A DNA stretch of 42,467 bases from Flammeovirgaceae bacterium UBA2371 (GTDB lineage: Bacteria; Bacteroidota; Bacteroidia; Cytophagales; Cyclobacteriaceae). Positions 17,084-24,549 of the stretch are shown here, piece by piece; the first letter of the stretch is position 1; each line of letters starts with the position of its first letter. A program made the translations under genes and the position numbers. The notes beneath the pieces were generated by a model, which ran no database searches, was not told the origin of the DNA, and was given only the letters and a program-made list of their open reading frames with translations. The stretch is from contig DDTF01000057.1 of the NCBI GenBank assembly GCA_002345965.1, positions 66,309 to 108,775 of the forward strand. The letters are read 5' to 3'.

Positions 17084-17189
17084 GTGAATATTCCCTGACC
17101 TACCAGTAGTTAGTGGGGATACCACTCCTACTGTGAAGGGTCAGGTTCACACAGTTTAACGCTATGGCAAAAAAGCTTATTGACTGTGT
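17084..17189. ncRNA. Candidate structured RNA or nested inverted-repeat element
   Basis: Nested complementary segments are visible. GTGAA (17084-17088) pairs with TTCAC (17146-17150). CCTGACC (17094-17100) pairs with GGTCAGG (17139-17145). CAGTAG (17104-17109) pairs with CTACTG (17128-17133). AGTGG (17112-17116) pairs with CCACT (17122-17126) around a five-base loop. A further stem, ACACAGT (17149-17155) with ACTGTGT (17183-17189), would compete with the outermost pair. The 243-bp gap holds no ORF. I could not match it to SRP RNA, 6S, tmRNA or 5S rRNA. Strand is unknown. Confidence 0.4.
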
Positions 17190-17290
17190 ATAAGAGAACC
17201 CTAAGATAGCCGCTTCGGTTTCAATTTTCCTACAAAAAATCTAAAACTTTGTTATACCTGAAAAATTGGCCTTTTTTGCGACAAAATTAC

Positions 17291-17938
17291 ATGGTAGAAG
17301 ACAACTATAAGCAGCGGGGCCTCCGCAACAAACTGGTCAAAAAACTCCGTTTAAAGGGCATACGGGATGAGCGGGTATTAGAGGCCATTGGGAAGGTGCC
17401 CAGGCACGTGTTTTTTGACGATGCCCTCCTGGTTCACGCCTATGAGGACAAGGCCTTTCCCATCGGGGAAGGGCAGACCATTTCACAGCCCTACACGGTG
17501 GCGTTTCAAACTGAAAAGCTCAATGTGGCCCCTGGCGACAAGGTACTTGAAATCGGGACCGGTTCGGGCTATCAGGCCTGCATCCTCCTGGAAATGGGGG
17601 CGAAACTCTATACTATAGAGTATAACAGGACCCTTTTTGAGCGCACCCGGGACTTTTTGCCCCTGTTGGGCTACAAACCCTACTTTGCCCATGGAGATGG
17701 ATCCAAAGGCATGCCCTCCAAAGCGCCCTTCGACAAGATCATTGTGACCGCAGGTGCCCCGGTAGTTCCTGCTGCGCTTACCGACCAACTTTCAGAAGGC
17801 GGTATTCTGGTTATTCCGGTAGGTGACAGAGAGCGGCAAAAAATGTTGAAAATAACCAAGCGTGGCGGAAAACTCATTGAAGAAGCCTTTGACTATTTTG
17901 CCTTTGTGCCCCTGAAAGGAAAGGAAGGCTGGGGATAA
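17291..17938 (+). CDS. pcm: Protein-L-isoaspartate(D-aspartate) O-methyltransferase
   Basis: 215 residues from the ATG at 17291; an upstream in-frame TTG at 17249 would add 14 residues with no family support. The enzyme methylates isoaspartyl residues in aged proteins using S-adenosylmethionine. The family blocks are complete: VPRHVFF, AFPIGEGQTISQPYTVAFQ, the SAM-binding VLEIGTGSGYQACIL, and IIVTAGAPVVP, with GGILVIPVGD near the C-terminus. The length matches bacterial PCMT. It appears monocistronic and is followed by a hairpin. Confidence 0.96.
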   Translation: MVEDNYKQRGLRNKLVKKLRLKGIRDERVLEAIGKVPRHVFFDDALLVHAYEDKAFPIGEGQTISQPYTVAFQTEKLNVAPGDKVLEIGTGSGYQACILLEMGAKLYTIEYNRTLFERTRDFLPLLGYKPYFAHGDGSKGMPSKAPFDKIIVTAGAPVVPAALTDQLSEGGILVIPVGDRERQKMLKITKRGGKLIEEAFDYFAFVPLKGKEGWG

Positions 17939-17976
17939 GTCAAATGATATAAGGATTTTCTTATAAGACTTTGACT
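17938..17976 (+). terminator. Two-part hairpin just after pcm, possible terminator
   Basis: AGTCAAA (17938-17944) pairs with TTTGACT (17970-17976), and TATAAG (17948-17953) pairs with CTTATA (17960-17965). Only a loose T-rich tract follows. Confidence 0.45.
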
Positions 17977-18070
17977 CATTGATTTTGACTTGCTTTTCTA
18001 TTTAGTGCACTTGGTAAGGTTTTTTTTCTGATTTTTGCTGCGCGACCGAATGCTTCATTCAAACAGTTCA

Positions 18071-18601
18071 ATGATCCGTAAAAAGAAATATCCCCGTGAG
18101 TCTTTGGTAAGCATGACCGAACTTGTGCTGCCCAACGACACCAATACATTCAATAACCTGATGGGTGGAAGACTTATGCACTGGATGGACATTGTGTCTG
18201 CCATTGCGGCCCAAAAACACTCCAATCACGTAGTCGTTACAGCTTCTGTGGACAACATCTCATTTAAGTCCCCTATTCAATTGGGCAACGTGGTGACCCT
18301 GAAAGCCAAAGTCACCCGCTCCTTCAATACCTCTATGGAGGTAAAGATTGATGTAGAAGCAGAAGACGTACCCGCAGATAAAAAGATTGAGAGCAATTCA
18401 GCTTACTTTACGTTTGTGGCACTGGATCAAGAGGGCCGCCCCACCCCTGTGCCCGAGGTAGAACCAGAAACCAGCGAGGAGAAAATTCAATATGATGGAG
18501 CGCTCCGCAGGCGCCAACTGCGTCTCATCCTGGCTCAGCGCATGCATCCAAAAGATGCGAATGAACTGAAATCGATTTTTGACATCAAGATGGAAAGCTA
18601 G
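18071..18601 (+). CDS. Hotdog-fold acyl-CoA thioesterase
   Basis: 176 residues from the ATG at 18071. An ATG at 18050 would add seven residues, and a TTG at 18035 twelve; I prefer 18071 because the family usually has about 14 residues before MTELVLP. The hotdog acyl-CoA hydrolase signature is clear: ELVLPNDTNTFNNLMGGRLMHWMDIVSAIAA, with the catalytic Asp/Asn region in NDTNT and NLMGG. VVTASVDNISFKSPIQLGNVV follows. These cytosolic enzymes hydrolyse acyl-CoA to free acid and CoA; chain-length preference cannot be read. The C-terminal RRRQLRLILA is common in this group. The next gene begins one base after the stop. Confidence 0.93.
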   Translation: MIRKKKYPRESLVSMTELVLPNDTNTFNNLMGGRLMHWMDIVSAIAAQKHSNHVVVTASVDNISFKSPIQLGNVVTLKAKVTRSFNTSMEVKIDVEAEDVPADKKIESNSAYFTFVALDQEGRPTPVPEVEPETSEEKIQYDGALRRRQLRLILAQRMHPKDANELKSIFDIKMES

Positions 18602-18602
18602 G

Positions 18603-18974
18603 ATGGATCCCTCAGAGGCAACTTTCAATGAAGAACTGTATCTCATATCTCCACCCCCAACGGTTGTTATTGGAGGAAAGTGGAAGGAGTTGCAGGAAAA
18701 AGAGGTAGAGCTGCTCTCCAAAATACTCCATTCCGTAAAGCTCAGTCTTGCCAGTGTCAGGGTAATAGAACAGGCTGAACTTGATATGGCGAGCTGGAAA
18801 GAGAAACCGTCAAAAATTATAGGGTTTGGCACCCGGACTGAAATGCCCTCTTATGAAGTAGTGACCACCCCGGGTACACAATTGGTGCTGGCCGACAGTC
18901 TCTCTATTCTGAGTGATAATGATGAACTGAAAAAAAAGCTTTGGATTAGCCTTAAACAGCTGTTTTTCCAGTAG
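18603..18974 (+). CDS. Small protein, possibly a DNA polymerase III psi-like subunit
   Basis: 123 residues from the ATG at 18603, one base after the thioesterase stop; the in-frame TTG at 18579 would overlap that gene. No signal peptide or membrane segment. The layout is an N-terminal PPPTVVIGGKW strand, a helix (EKEVELLSKIL), an IIGFGTRTEMPSYEV strand segment and the tail LVLADSLSILSDNDELKKKLW. The pattern of a hydrophobic strand, then D/PSL, then a short helix ending LKxxLW, resembles the HolD/psi fold seen in small Bacteroidota proteins. This is a weak pattern match, not a firm family call; otherwise hypothetical. Confidence 0.6.
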   Translation: MDPSEATFNEELYLISPPPTVVIGGKWKELQEKEVELLSKILHSVKLSLASVRVIEQAELDMASWKEKPSKIIGFGTRTEMPSYEVVTTPGTQLVLADSLSILSDNDELKKKLWISLKQLFFQ

Positions 18975-19017
18975 AACAGGTCCACTAAGTATTATTTTAA
19001 TTTTTTGTTGCTTATTC

Positions 19018-19025
19018 TATCTTTG
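19018..19025 (+). promoter_or_regulatory. Promoter -7 element of hppA
   Basis: TATCTTTG is an exact TAnnTTTG match, 66 bases before the ATG. The -33 region is T-rich without a clear TTTG at the right distance. Confidence 0.55.
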
Positions 19026-19029
19026 CGGA

Positions 19030-19065
19030 GCTTTTAAAAGCCCTGCCCGATTGGAAAACCGGGCA
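19030..19065 (+). promoter_or_regulatory. Structured 5' leader of hppA
   Basis: A perfect 12-bp palindrome, GCTTTTAAAAGC (19030-19041), is followed by a hairpin, TGCCCG (19044-19049) with CGGGCA (19060-19065). Both lie in the untranslated leader predicted from the -7 element. A regulatory role is inferred. Confidence 0.4.
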
Positions 19066-19091
19066 TTTGAGTTTTAATTAATCTAACCTGT

Positions 19092-21389
19092 ATGCAGACT
19101 GTAATGTATGTTTTACCCCTACTTGGCGTGTTGGGGTTGTTGTATGTGATTTGGAAAAGTGCCTGGGTGTCTAAACAAGATGCTGGTACTGACAAAATGA
19201 AAAAAATTGCTGGCCACATTGCCGAAGGTGCAATGGCCTTTTTGAAAGCAGAGTACAAAGTACTATCTGTATTTGTGGCATGTGTGGCAGTACTATTGGC
19301 TTTCACAGCCAACAGCGAGACCTCCTCACCCCTTGTTGGAATCTCTTTCGTATTGGGTGCATTTAGCTCAGCGCTTGCAGGGTTTATTGGTATGCGTGTG
19401 GCTACCAAAGCCAACGTGCGTACAACCCAGGCAGCTCGTACCAGCTTAGGACGTGCCCTGGAAGTAGCCTTTACAGGTGGGTCAGTTATGGGTATGGGTG
19501 TAGTTGGAATTGGTGTACTGGGACTCAGCGTTCTTTTCATCATCTATGCTTCTATCTATGGTATCGACACACAGGCTAATCTTACCCAGGTAATCACTGT
19601 ATTGACTGGATTTTCATTCGGTGCCTCTTCCATTGCCTTGTTTGCACGTGTGGGTGGTGGTATTTATACCAAAGCTGCCGATGTGGGAGCTGACCTTGTA
19701 GGTAAAGTAGAAGCAGGTATTCCTGAAGATCATCCTTTGAACCCCGCCACTATCGCTGATAACGTAGGTGACAATGTGGGTGACGTTGCCGGTATGGGTG
19801 CCGACTTGTTTGAATCTTATGTAGGATCTATTATAGGTACGATGGTATTGGGAGCTGCTTTTATGGTTCCTGGTTTCTCAGATAATTTCGGTGGCTTATC
19901 CGCTGTATTGCTGCCATTGGTATTGGCAGGAACTGGTATTGTAATGTCATTCATCGGTACCTTCTTTGTGAAAGTGAAGGAAGGTGGCGATCCACAAAAA
20001 GCATTGAACACAGGTGAGATTGTTTCTGCAGTCATCATGATCATCGCCTCGTGGTTTATCATCAATTGGTTGTTGCCTGCAGAAGGATGGTGGTTCAAAG
20101 ATCCATTGTATGCGTGGGCCGATCCTGAGAAAGGAAATTATTATAACGCTACAGGTATTTTCATTGCCACCGTTATCGGTTTGATCGCTGGTCTTTTAAT
20201 CGGACTGGTAACAGAATATTATACAGGTATGGGTAAAAAGCCTGTGCTTTCAATTGTCCGTCAATCTTCTACTGGTGCTGCTACCAATATTATTGCAGGA
20301 CTTGGAGTGGGTATGATGTCTACGGCTATTCCCATTCTTATTCTTGCATTGGCCATTATTGGTGCATTTAATTTTGGTGGATTATATGGTATTGCCATTG
20401 CCGCGGTAGGTATGCTCTCCAACCTGGGTATTCAACTTGCCGTTGATGCGTACGGACCTATATCTGATAATGCGGGTGGTATTGCCGAGATGTCTGAATT
20501 ACCTCCTGAAGTACGTCAGAGGACAGATAAATTGGATGCTGTAGGTAACACTACTGCCGCCATCGGTAAAGGTTTCGCCATTGGTTCTGCTGCGCTTACC
20601 GCACTTGCCCTGTTTGGTGCCTTTATGACTACCGCTCACTTGAGCTCCATTGATGTGTCTAAGGCCAACGTAATGGCTGGTTTATTTATTGGAGGTATGC
20701 TTCCATTTGTATTCTCTGCCTTGTCGATGGGTGCTGTAGGTCGTGCCGCTATGGCCATGATCGAAGAAGTAAGAAGACAATTTGCCAATATCCCTCAATT
20801 GAAAGCTGCCCTGGCAGTAATGAGAAAGAACGGTGATACTGAAATGAAGAATTGGTCTGCTGAAGATCAGCAAACTTTTAATGATGCAGATGGAAAAGCG
20901 GAATACGGTAAGTGTGTGGATATATCTACCAAAGCTGCCCTTCGTGAAATGGTTCTGCCAGGTGTGATGGCCATTGCTGCCCCTGTAATCATCGCCTTCA
21001 TGCCAGGATTTGGCGTTGAATCATTGGGTGGTATGCTGGCTGGTGTAACCGTTTGCGGTGTGTTGATGGCCATCTTCCAGTCCAATGCGGGTGGTGCATG
21101 GGACAATGCAAAGAAAAGCTTCGAAGAAGGTGTTGAAATCAATGGTGAGATGTTCTACAAAAAGTCTGATCCCCATAAGGCAGCCGTTGTTGGTGATACA
21201 GTAGGTGATCCTTTCAAAGACACCTCCGGACCTTCATTGAATATCTTGCTGAAGCTGATGTCTGTAGTGGCATTGGTTATTGCGCCTCTATTGGTTAACT
21301 CAGATGATAGCACTGCATTGAAGTCAGTACCAGAAGTGAAAACTGAGGTTGTTGCTGAAACACCAGTTGTTATTGAAGAAGTGAAATAA
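19092..21389 (+). CDS. hppA: Membrane-bound ion-pumping pyrophosphatase, K+-dependent type
   Basis: 765 residues with about 16 membrane segments. It couples hydrolysis of pyrophosphate to Na+ or H+ transport across the inner membrane. The catalytic loop is intact: DVGADLVGKVEAGIPEDHP and NPATIADNVGDNVGDVAGMGADLFESY, and the later DNAGGIAEMSELPPEVR and GDTVGDPFKDTSGP. The residue that separates the two subfamilies is Ala in GNTTAAIGKGFAIGSAA, where K+-independent enzymes have Lys; this one should therefore need K+. K+-dependent enzymes are mostly Na+ pumps, some Na+/H+, so sodium transport is likely but not proven. The last ~30 residues are a Val/Glu-rich tail. Codon use is shifted to T-ending codons (GGT, GCT, GTA) compared with neighbours, suggesting high expression. 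Confidence 0.96.
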   Translation: MQTVMYVLPLLGVLGLLYVIWKSAWVSKQDAGTDKMKKIAGHIAEGAMAFLKAEYKVLSVFVACVAVLLAFTANSETSSPLVGISFVLGAFSSALAGFIGMRVATKANVRTTQAARTSLGRALEVAFTGGSVMGMGVVGIGVLGLSVLFIIYASIYGIDTQANLTQVITVLTGFSFGASSIALFARVGGGIYTKAADVGADLVGKVEAGIPEDHPLNPATIADNVGDNVGDVAGMGADLFESYVGSIIGTMVLGAAFMVPGFSDNFGGLSAVLLPLVLAGTGIVMSFIGTFFVKVKEGGDPQKALNTGEIVSAVIMIIASWFIINWLLPAEGWWFKDPLYAWADPEKGNYYNATGIFIATVIGLIAGLLIGLVTEYYTGMGKKPVLSIVRQSSTGAATNIIAGLGVGMMSTAIPILILALAIIGAFNFGGLYGIAIAAVGMLSNLGIQLAVDAYGPISDNAGGIAEMSELPPEVRQRTDKLDAVGNTTAAIGKGFAIGSAALTALALFGAFMTTAHLSSIDVSKANVMAGLFIGGMLPFVFSALSMGAVGRAAMAMIEEVRRQFANIPQLKAALAVMRKNGDTEMKNWSAEDQQTFNDADGKAEYGKCVDISTKAALREMVLPGVMAIAAPVIIAFMPGFGVESLGGMLAGVTVCGVLMAIFQSNAGGAWDNAKKSFEEGVEINGEMFYKKSDPHKAAVVGDTVGDPFKDTSGPSLNILLKLMSVVALVIAPLLVNSDDSTALKSVPEVKTEVVAETPVVIEEVK

Positions 21390-21408
21390 TTTATACTCAT
21401 AATAGTAT

Positions 21409-21438
21409 TAAAGGTCATGCTTATTGCATGACCTTTTT
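21409..21438 (+). terminator. Rho-independent terminator of hppA
   Basis: AAGGTCATGC pairs perfectly with GCATGACCTT around a TTATT loop and ends in a T-run. It excludes the ATG at 21428 as a start for the next gene. Confidence 0.9.
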
Positions 21439-21454
21439 TATTTATTTTAGGCCT

Positions 21455-21889
21455 ATGTTCAAACCCGGTTGGATTCTGTCCATGTTGATATTTTTTGCGG
21501 TGGCCCCTGCCTACACGCAGTCTATCATCGGCAAATGGAAAACGATAGATGATGAAACCCTAGAAGCCAAATCCATTGTGGAGATATTTGCCTACAACGG
21601 CAAGGTCTATGGTAAGATCATTAAATTATTCCGTGGCCCTGATGAAGACCAGGATCCCGTTTGCAGCGAGTGCCCAGAAGACGATCCTCGTTATAACAAA
21701 AAGGTATTGGGCATGGAGATTATCAAAGAAATGGTCCGTGACGAACAGGCCTATGGTGGAGGAACGATTCTCGATCCTAAAGTGGGCAAGATCTATCGCT
21801 GTCGTTTATGGCTGGAGGGAGATAATCTAAAAGTAAGGGGTTACTGGGGCCCATTTTACCGTACTCAGACATGGCACCGGGAGAAATAA
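21455..21889 (+). CDS. DUF2147 secreted protein
   Basis: 144 residues from the ATG at 21455, which opens a signal peptide (FKPGWILSMLIFFAVAPAYTQ). The in-frame ATG at 21428 lies inside the hppA terminator stem and is rejected. The mature protein follows the DUF2147 pattern: IIGKWKTIDDETLEAKSIVEIF, GKVYGKIIKLF, a Cys pair in PVCSECPEDD, VLGMEIIKEM, and ILDPKVGKIYRCRLWLEGDNLKVRGYWGPF. The family is a small lipocalin-like beta-barrel exported to the periplasm, of unknown function. It seems to be transcribed alone. Confidence 0.9.
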   Translation: MFKPGWILSMLIFFAVAPAYTQSIIGKWKTIDDETLEAKSIVEIFAYNGKVYGKIIKLFRGPDEDQDPVCSECPEDDPRYNKKVLGMEIIKEMVRDEQAYGGGTILDPKVGKIYRCRLWLEGDNLKVRGYWGPFYRTQTWHREK

Positions 21890-21994
21890 CCGCTGTTTAT
21901 CTGAATTTAACGATCTTTAACCCAGAAAACATCCATTCATCACTAAACAAGGTTACCAGCAGTGGCATTCAGGGTATTCAATTCAGGTTCCAAG

Positions 21995-22534
21995 ATGGAC
22001 GAAACAGAGATCTTTGAAAGAATAAAGGAGGGAGACGAAAAGGCTCTTGAATTCATCTACAAAAAATACTATCGCATGATGACCAAGCTGGTGATCACCA
22101 ATAGTGGAACTGAAGATGAGGCAAGAGATGTTTACCAGGATGCATTGGTTGTATTCTGGCAGAAAGCCAGGTCAGGAAATCTGGTACTTACCTCCAAGAT
22201 CAGCACATACGTGTACAGTATATGCCAGAATCTATGGAGAAAGGAATTGGATAGAAAAAAACGGCTTTCCCATGAAGCAAAAGACTCTGCTGTATCCATA
22301 GACATGGATACTCCGGAGCGAGCGAAAATAATGGCCAAGTGTTTAGACCAACTTGGTGAAACTTGTAGGAAGGTTTTGATGTATTATTATTTTGACGAGA
22401 TGTCGATGCAGGAGATAGCGGACAGACTTGGGTTTGCCAACACGGATACTGCAAAGACTAAAAAATATAAGTGTAAACAAAAATTAGATGAGCTGGTGAA
22501 GTCTCAATACTCCGAACAGGACTTTTTAGATTAA
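21995..22534 (+). CDS. RNA polymerase sigma factor, sigma-70 family ECF type
   Basis: 179 residues from the ATG at 21995; the GTG at 21962 would add 11 residues without family support. Sigma region 2 covers ~10-90 (ALEFIYKKYYRMMTKLV, DVYQDALVVFWQKA, STYVYSICQNLWRKELDRKKR). Region 4 covers ~115-175 with the helix-turn-helix DEMSMQEIADRLGFANTDTAKTKKYKCKQKL. It directs polymerase to its own promoters, probably in response to an envelope signal, since the next gene (six bases away) encodes an anti-sigma-like membrane protein. The regulon cannot be inferred. Confidence 0.93.
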   Translation: MDETEIFERIKEGDEKALEFIYKKYYRMMTKLVITNSGTEDEARDVYQDALVVFWQKARSGNLVLTSKISTYVYSICQNLWRKELDRKKRLSHEAKDSAVSIDMDTPERAKIMAKCLDQLGETCRKVLMYYYFDEMSMQEIADRLGFANTDTAKTKKYKCKQKLDELVKSQYSEQDFLD

Positions 22535-22540
22535 TTAAGA

Positions 22541-23374
22541 ATGAGCCAATTTGAATTAGTAGAACAATATTTGACCAACCGCATGGATGACGCTGCAAAA
22601 GCCGCATTCGAGCAGCAAATGCAAGCGGACCCTCAGCTGAAAGCAGAGGTAAATTTTCAGAAAACAATTATTGAGGGAGTCAAGTCTGCTCGAGTCGCTG
22701 AACTTAAAGCCATGCTCAACAATGTGCCTGTAGGTGGAGCCTACAGCGCCCTGACAGGTAAAATTGCGCTTGCAACCATTTCGGTGGGTATCCTTGGTAC
22801 CGCCCTTTATTTCGGACTTCGATCTACACCCACAGAAGAGATTAAAAGTCAACCCGCTGAAACAGTTACTGAACAACCGGTGACTCCTGTTCAGGAACCA
22901 GAAACAACCTCCATTGCGGAGACTGAAAAAGAAAAACCTAAAACAGAGCCTGCTGCCAAACAAGAAAAACCATCTTCCATTAAGAAAATGACAGATGGAA
23001 AGGTGGCCATTCCCAAAGTGGAGGTCATGGACCTTACTAAAGACCTGGAAGACAGCAGTGAAGAGGTGAACTCACCCAAGCCAACTACCAAACCCTCCGT
23101 CAGCGCATCCACCGTGGAAGTAGAATTGAATAATACGGATAAGAATTACTCCTTCCATTATCAGTTTGCGAACGGTAAACTGGTACTTTATGGTCCATTT
23201 GATGCTAGCCTTTATGAGATCATTGAGATCAATGGAGGTACGCATACCCTATTCCTTTACTACAAGGACAGTTATTATCATTTAGACCAAAGGGATGAGA
23301 ATGTGGTTCCTTTGATCATGATTAGGGATGTGCTGTTACTCAAAAAGCTGGACAAGTACCGTAAGAAGAATTAA
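22541..23374 (+). CDS. Anti-sigma-factor-like single-pass membrane protein
   Basis: 277 residues. The N-terminal cytoplasmic part (1-60; ELVEQYLTNRMDDAAKAAFEQ) has the helical outline of anti-sigma domains, without an obvious zinc HxxxC motif. One membrane segment lies at ~75-93. A long Pro/Glu/Thr/Lys-rich spacer (~95-190) follows, then a beta-rich C-terminal domain (~195-277; NYSFHYQFANGKLVLYGPFDASLYEIIEINGG, FLYYKDSYYHL) that would be periplasmic. Position directly behind the sigma gene supports the anti-sigma role. The C-terminal domain may be a sensor; I do not recognise it. Confidence 0.78.
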   Translation: MSQFELVEQYLTNRMDDAAKAAFEQQMQADPQLKAEVNFQKTIIEGVKSARVAELKAMLNNVPVGGAYSALTGKIALATISVGILGTALYFGLRSTPTEEIKSQPAETVTEQPVTPVQEPETTSIAETEKEKPKTEPAAKQEKPSSIKKMTDGKVAIPKVEVMDLTKDLEDSSEEVNSPKPTTKPSVSASTVEVELNNTDKNYSFHYQFANGKLVLYGPFDASLYEIIEINGGTHTLFLYYKDSYYHLDQRDENVVPLIMIRDVLLLKKLDKYRKKN

Positions 23375-23416
23375 CAGCGTTTAGTTTAACGGGTAGGCAT
23401 AAATCATCAATCTCAT

Positions 23417-23424
23417 TATCTTTG
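23417..23424 (+). promoter_or_regulatory. Promoter -7 element touching the ftsX start
   Basis: TATCTTTG matches TAnnTTTG exactly and ends only six bases before the first ATG of ftsX. Transcription would begin at or beside the start codon, giving a leaderless or nearly leaderless mRNA. Confidence 0.5.
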
Positions 23425-23430
23425 GGACTG

Positions 23431-24330
23431 ATGATGGGAGAAACTCCAAAATTCAAGGTCAAAAAGAAAAAGCTGGGTAGTTACCCCTACTTAAGCGTGG
23501 TCTTTAGCATTTCACTTGCGCTATTCGTAATCGGTGTATTTGGTGCGCTCATCATTTACTCCAAGGAGTTGGAGAGGGTGGTAAGAGAAAGCGTAAAAAT
23601 CCAGGTTTTCCTCCAAAGCAGGGTAACGGAGGCACAACGCCTGCAAATACAAAAAACGCTTGCTACCAAACCCTACACTGCCAAAAATGCTCCGGGTGCG
23701 GTAAAGTTTGTATCCAAAGAAGAAGCTGCCAAGCAGTTTATTGAAGAAACGGGAGAAGACTTTCAACAGTTTTTGGGCGAAAATCCATTACGGGATGCTT
23801 TCCTCATCAGCATCGATGAAAATTACCATGACGCGAGCAAGCTATCGGCCATCAAAGCCGAAGTAGAAAAGTTAAGCGGTGTGTTTCAGGTTTATTATGT
23901 GGAGAACGTTATTGATTCAATCAATAAGAATGTAACCAAGATAAGCATCATCCTTTTGGGTATTGCCCTGCTCCTGTTATTCACAGTTGTACTCCTGATC
24001 AATAATACAGTACGGCTGGCCCTGTTCTCACAACGCTTCATCATTCGCTCCATGCAGTTGGTGGGTGCCACCAGTGGATTCATTCAAAGACCCTTTTTAT
24101 ACCGGGCCATGGCACATGGCCTATTGGCAGGTGTAATTGCTTCCTTGCTGTTAATAGGTCTTATCATGTTGGGTAACAAACGAATTGAAGACCTTGCACT
24201 CATACAGAATACAGAACGTTTAATTTTCCTGGCAATCACGTTATTGGTTACCGGCATCCTGGTAGCACTAATCAGCACATGGAGAGCGGTAAACAAATAT
24301 TTAAAGTTATCCCTGGATCAACTCTACTAA
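23431..24330 (+). CDS. ftsX: Cell division protein FtsX (permease-like)
   Basis: 299 residues from the first of two adjacent ATGs (23431, 23434); a TTG at 23422 overlaps the promoter element and is rejected. Four membrane segments are visible: one near ~18-42, then ~170-195, ~220-245 and ~262-285. The large periplasmic domain between the first two has FtsX phrases (VQVFLQSRVTEAQR-like start, FVSKEEAAKQFIEETGEDF, NPLRDAFLI). The C-terminal FtsX core contains the NNTVRLALFSQRFIIRSMQLVGAT signature. FtsX with the ATPase FtsE controls peptidoglycan hydrolases at division; ftsE is not in this window. The DUF3098 gene follows three bases after the stop, the usual Bacteroidota order. Confidence 0.94.
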   Translation: MMGETPKFKVKKKKLGSYPYLSVVFSISLALFVIGVFGALIIYSKELERVVRESVKIQVFLQSRVTEAQRLQIQKTLATKPYTAKNAPGAVKFVSKEEAAKQFIEETGEDFQQFLGENPLRDAFLISIDENYHDASKLSAIKAEVEKLSGVFQVYYVENVIDSINKNVTKISIILLGIALLLLFTVVLLINNTVRLALFSQRFIIRSMQLVGATSGFIQRPFLYRAMAHGLLAGVIASLLLIGLIMLGNKRIEDLALIQNTERLIFLAITLLVTGILVALISTWRAVNKYLKLSLDQLY

Positions 24331-24333
24331 AAA

Positions 24334-24540
24334 ATGAACAAACTTCCATTTACAAGAAAAAACTACCAACTCATGATCATAGGGCTGCTGACGGTGGCCG
24401 TGGGATTTACCATTATGTCTCTTGATTCAGAACCGTATGGATTTGGATTTATGGGCATCACACTTAGTCCCATTGTAGTGGTAGCAGGATTTATCCTGGA
24501 AATCTACGCCATTCTGTATACTCCGAAAGAAAAAAAATAA
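24334..24540 (+). CDS. DUF3098 small membrane protein
   Basis: 68 residues with two membrane segments (~12-28 and ~40-60). The layout is the DUF3098 pattern: PFTRKNYQLMIIGLLTVAVGF, the SLDSEPYGFGFMGITLSPIVV block and a basic tail. The gene is regularly placed between ftsX and uppP in Bacteroidota, so a role in the division or cell-wall machinery is suggested by context; no function is known. Confidence 0.9.
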   Translation: MNKLPFTRKNYQLMIIGLLTVAVGFTIMSLDSEPYGFGFMGITLSPIVVVAGFILEIYAILYTPKEKK

Positions 24541-24549
24541 AGGCATTAC

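Noticed and set aside
17084..17189. The folded element as SRP RNA, 5S rRNA, 6S RNA or tmRNA
   Set aside because: None of the conserved loop sequences of these RNAs is present.
21428..21454. The ATG at 21428 as start of the DUF2147 gene
   Set aside because: It is inside the stem of the hppA terminator; the ATG at 21455 gives a proper signal peptide.
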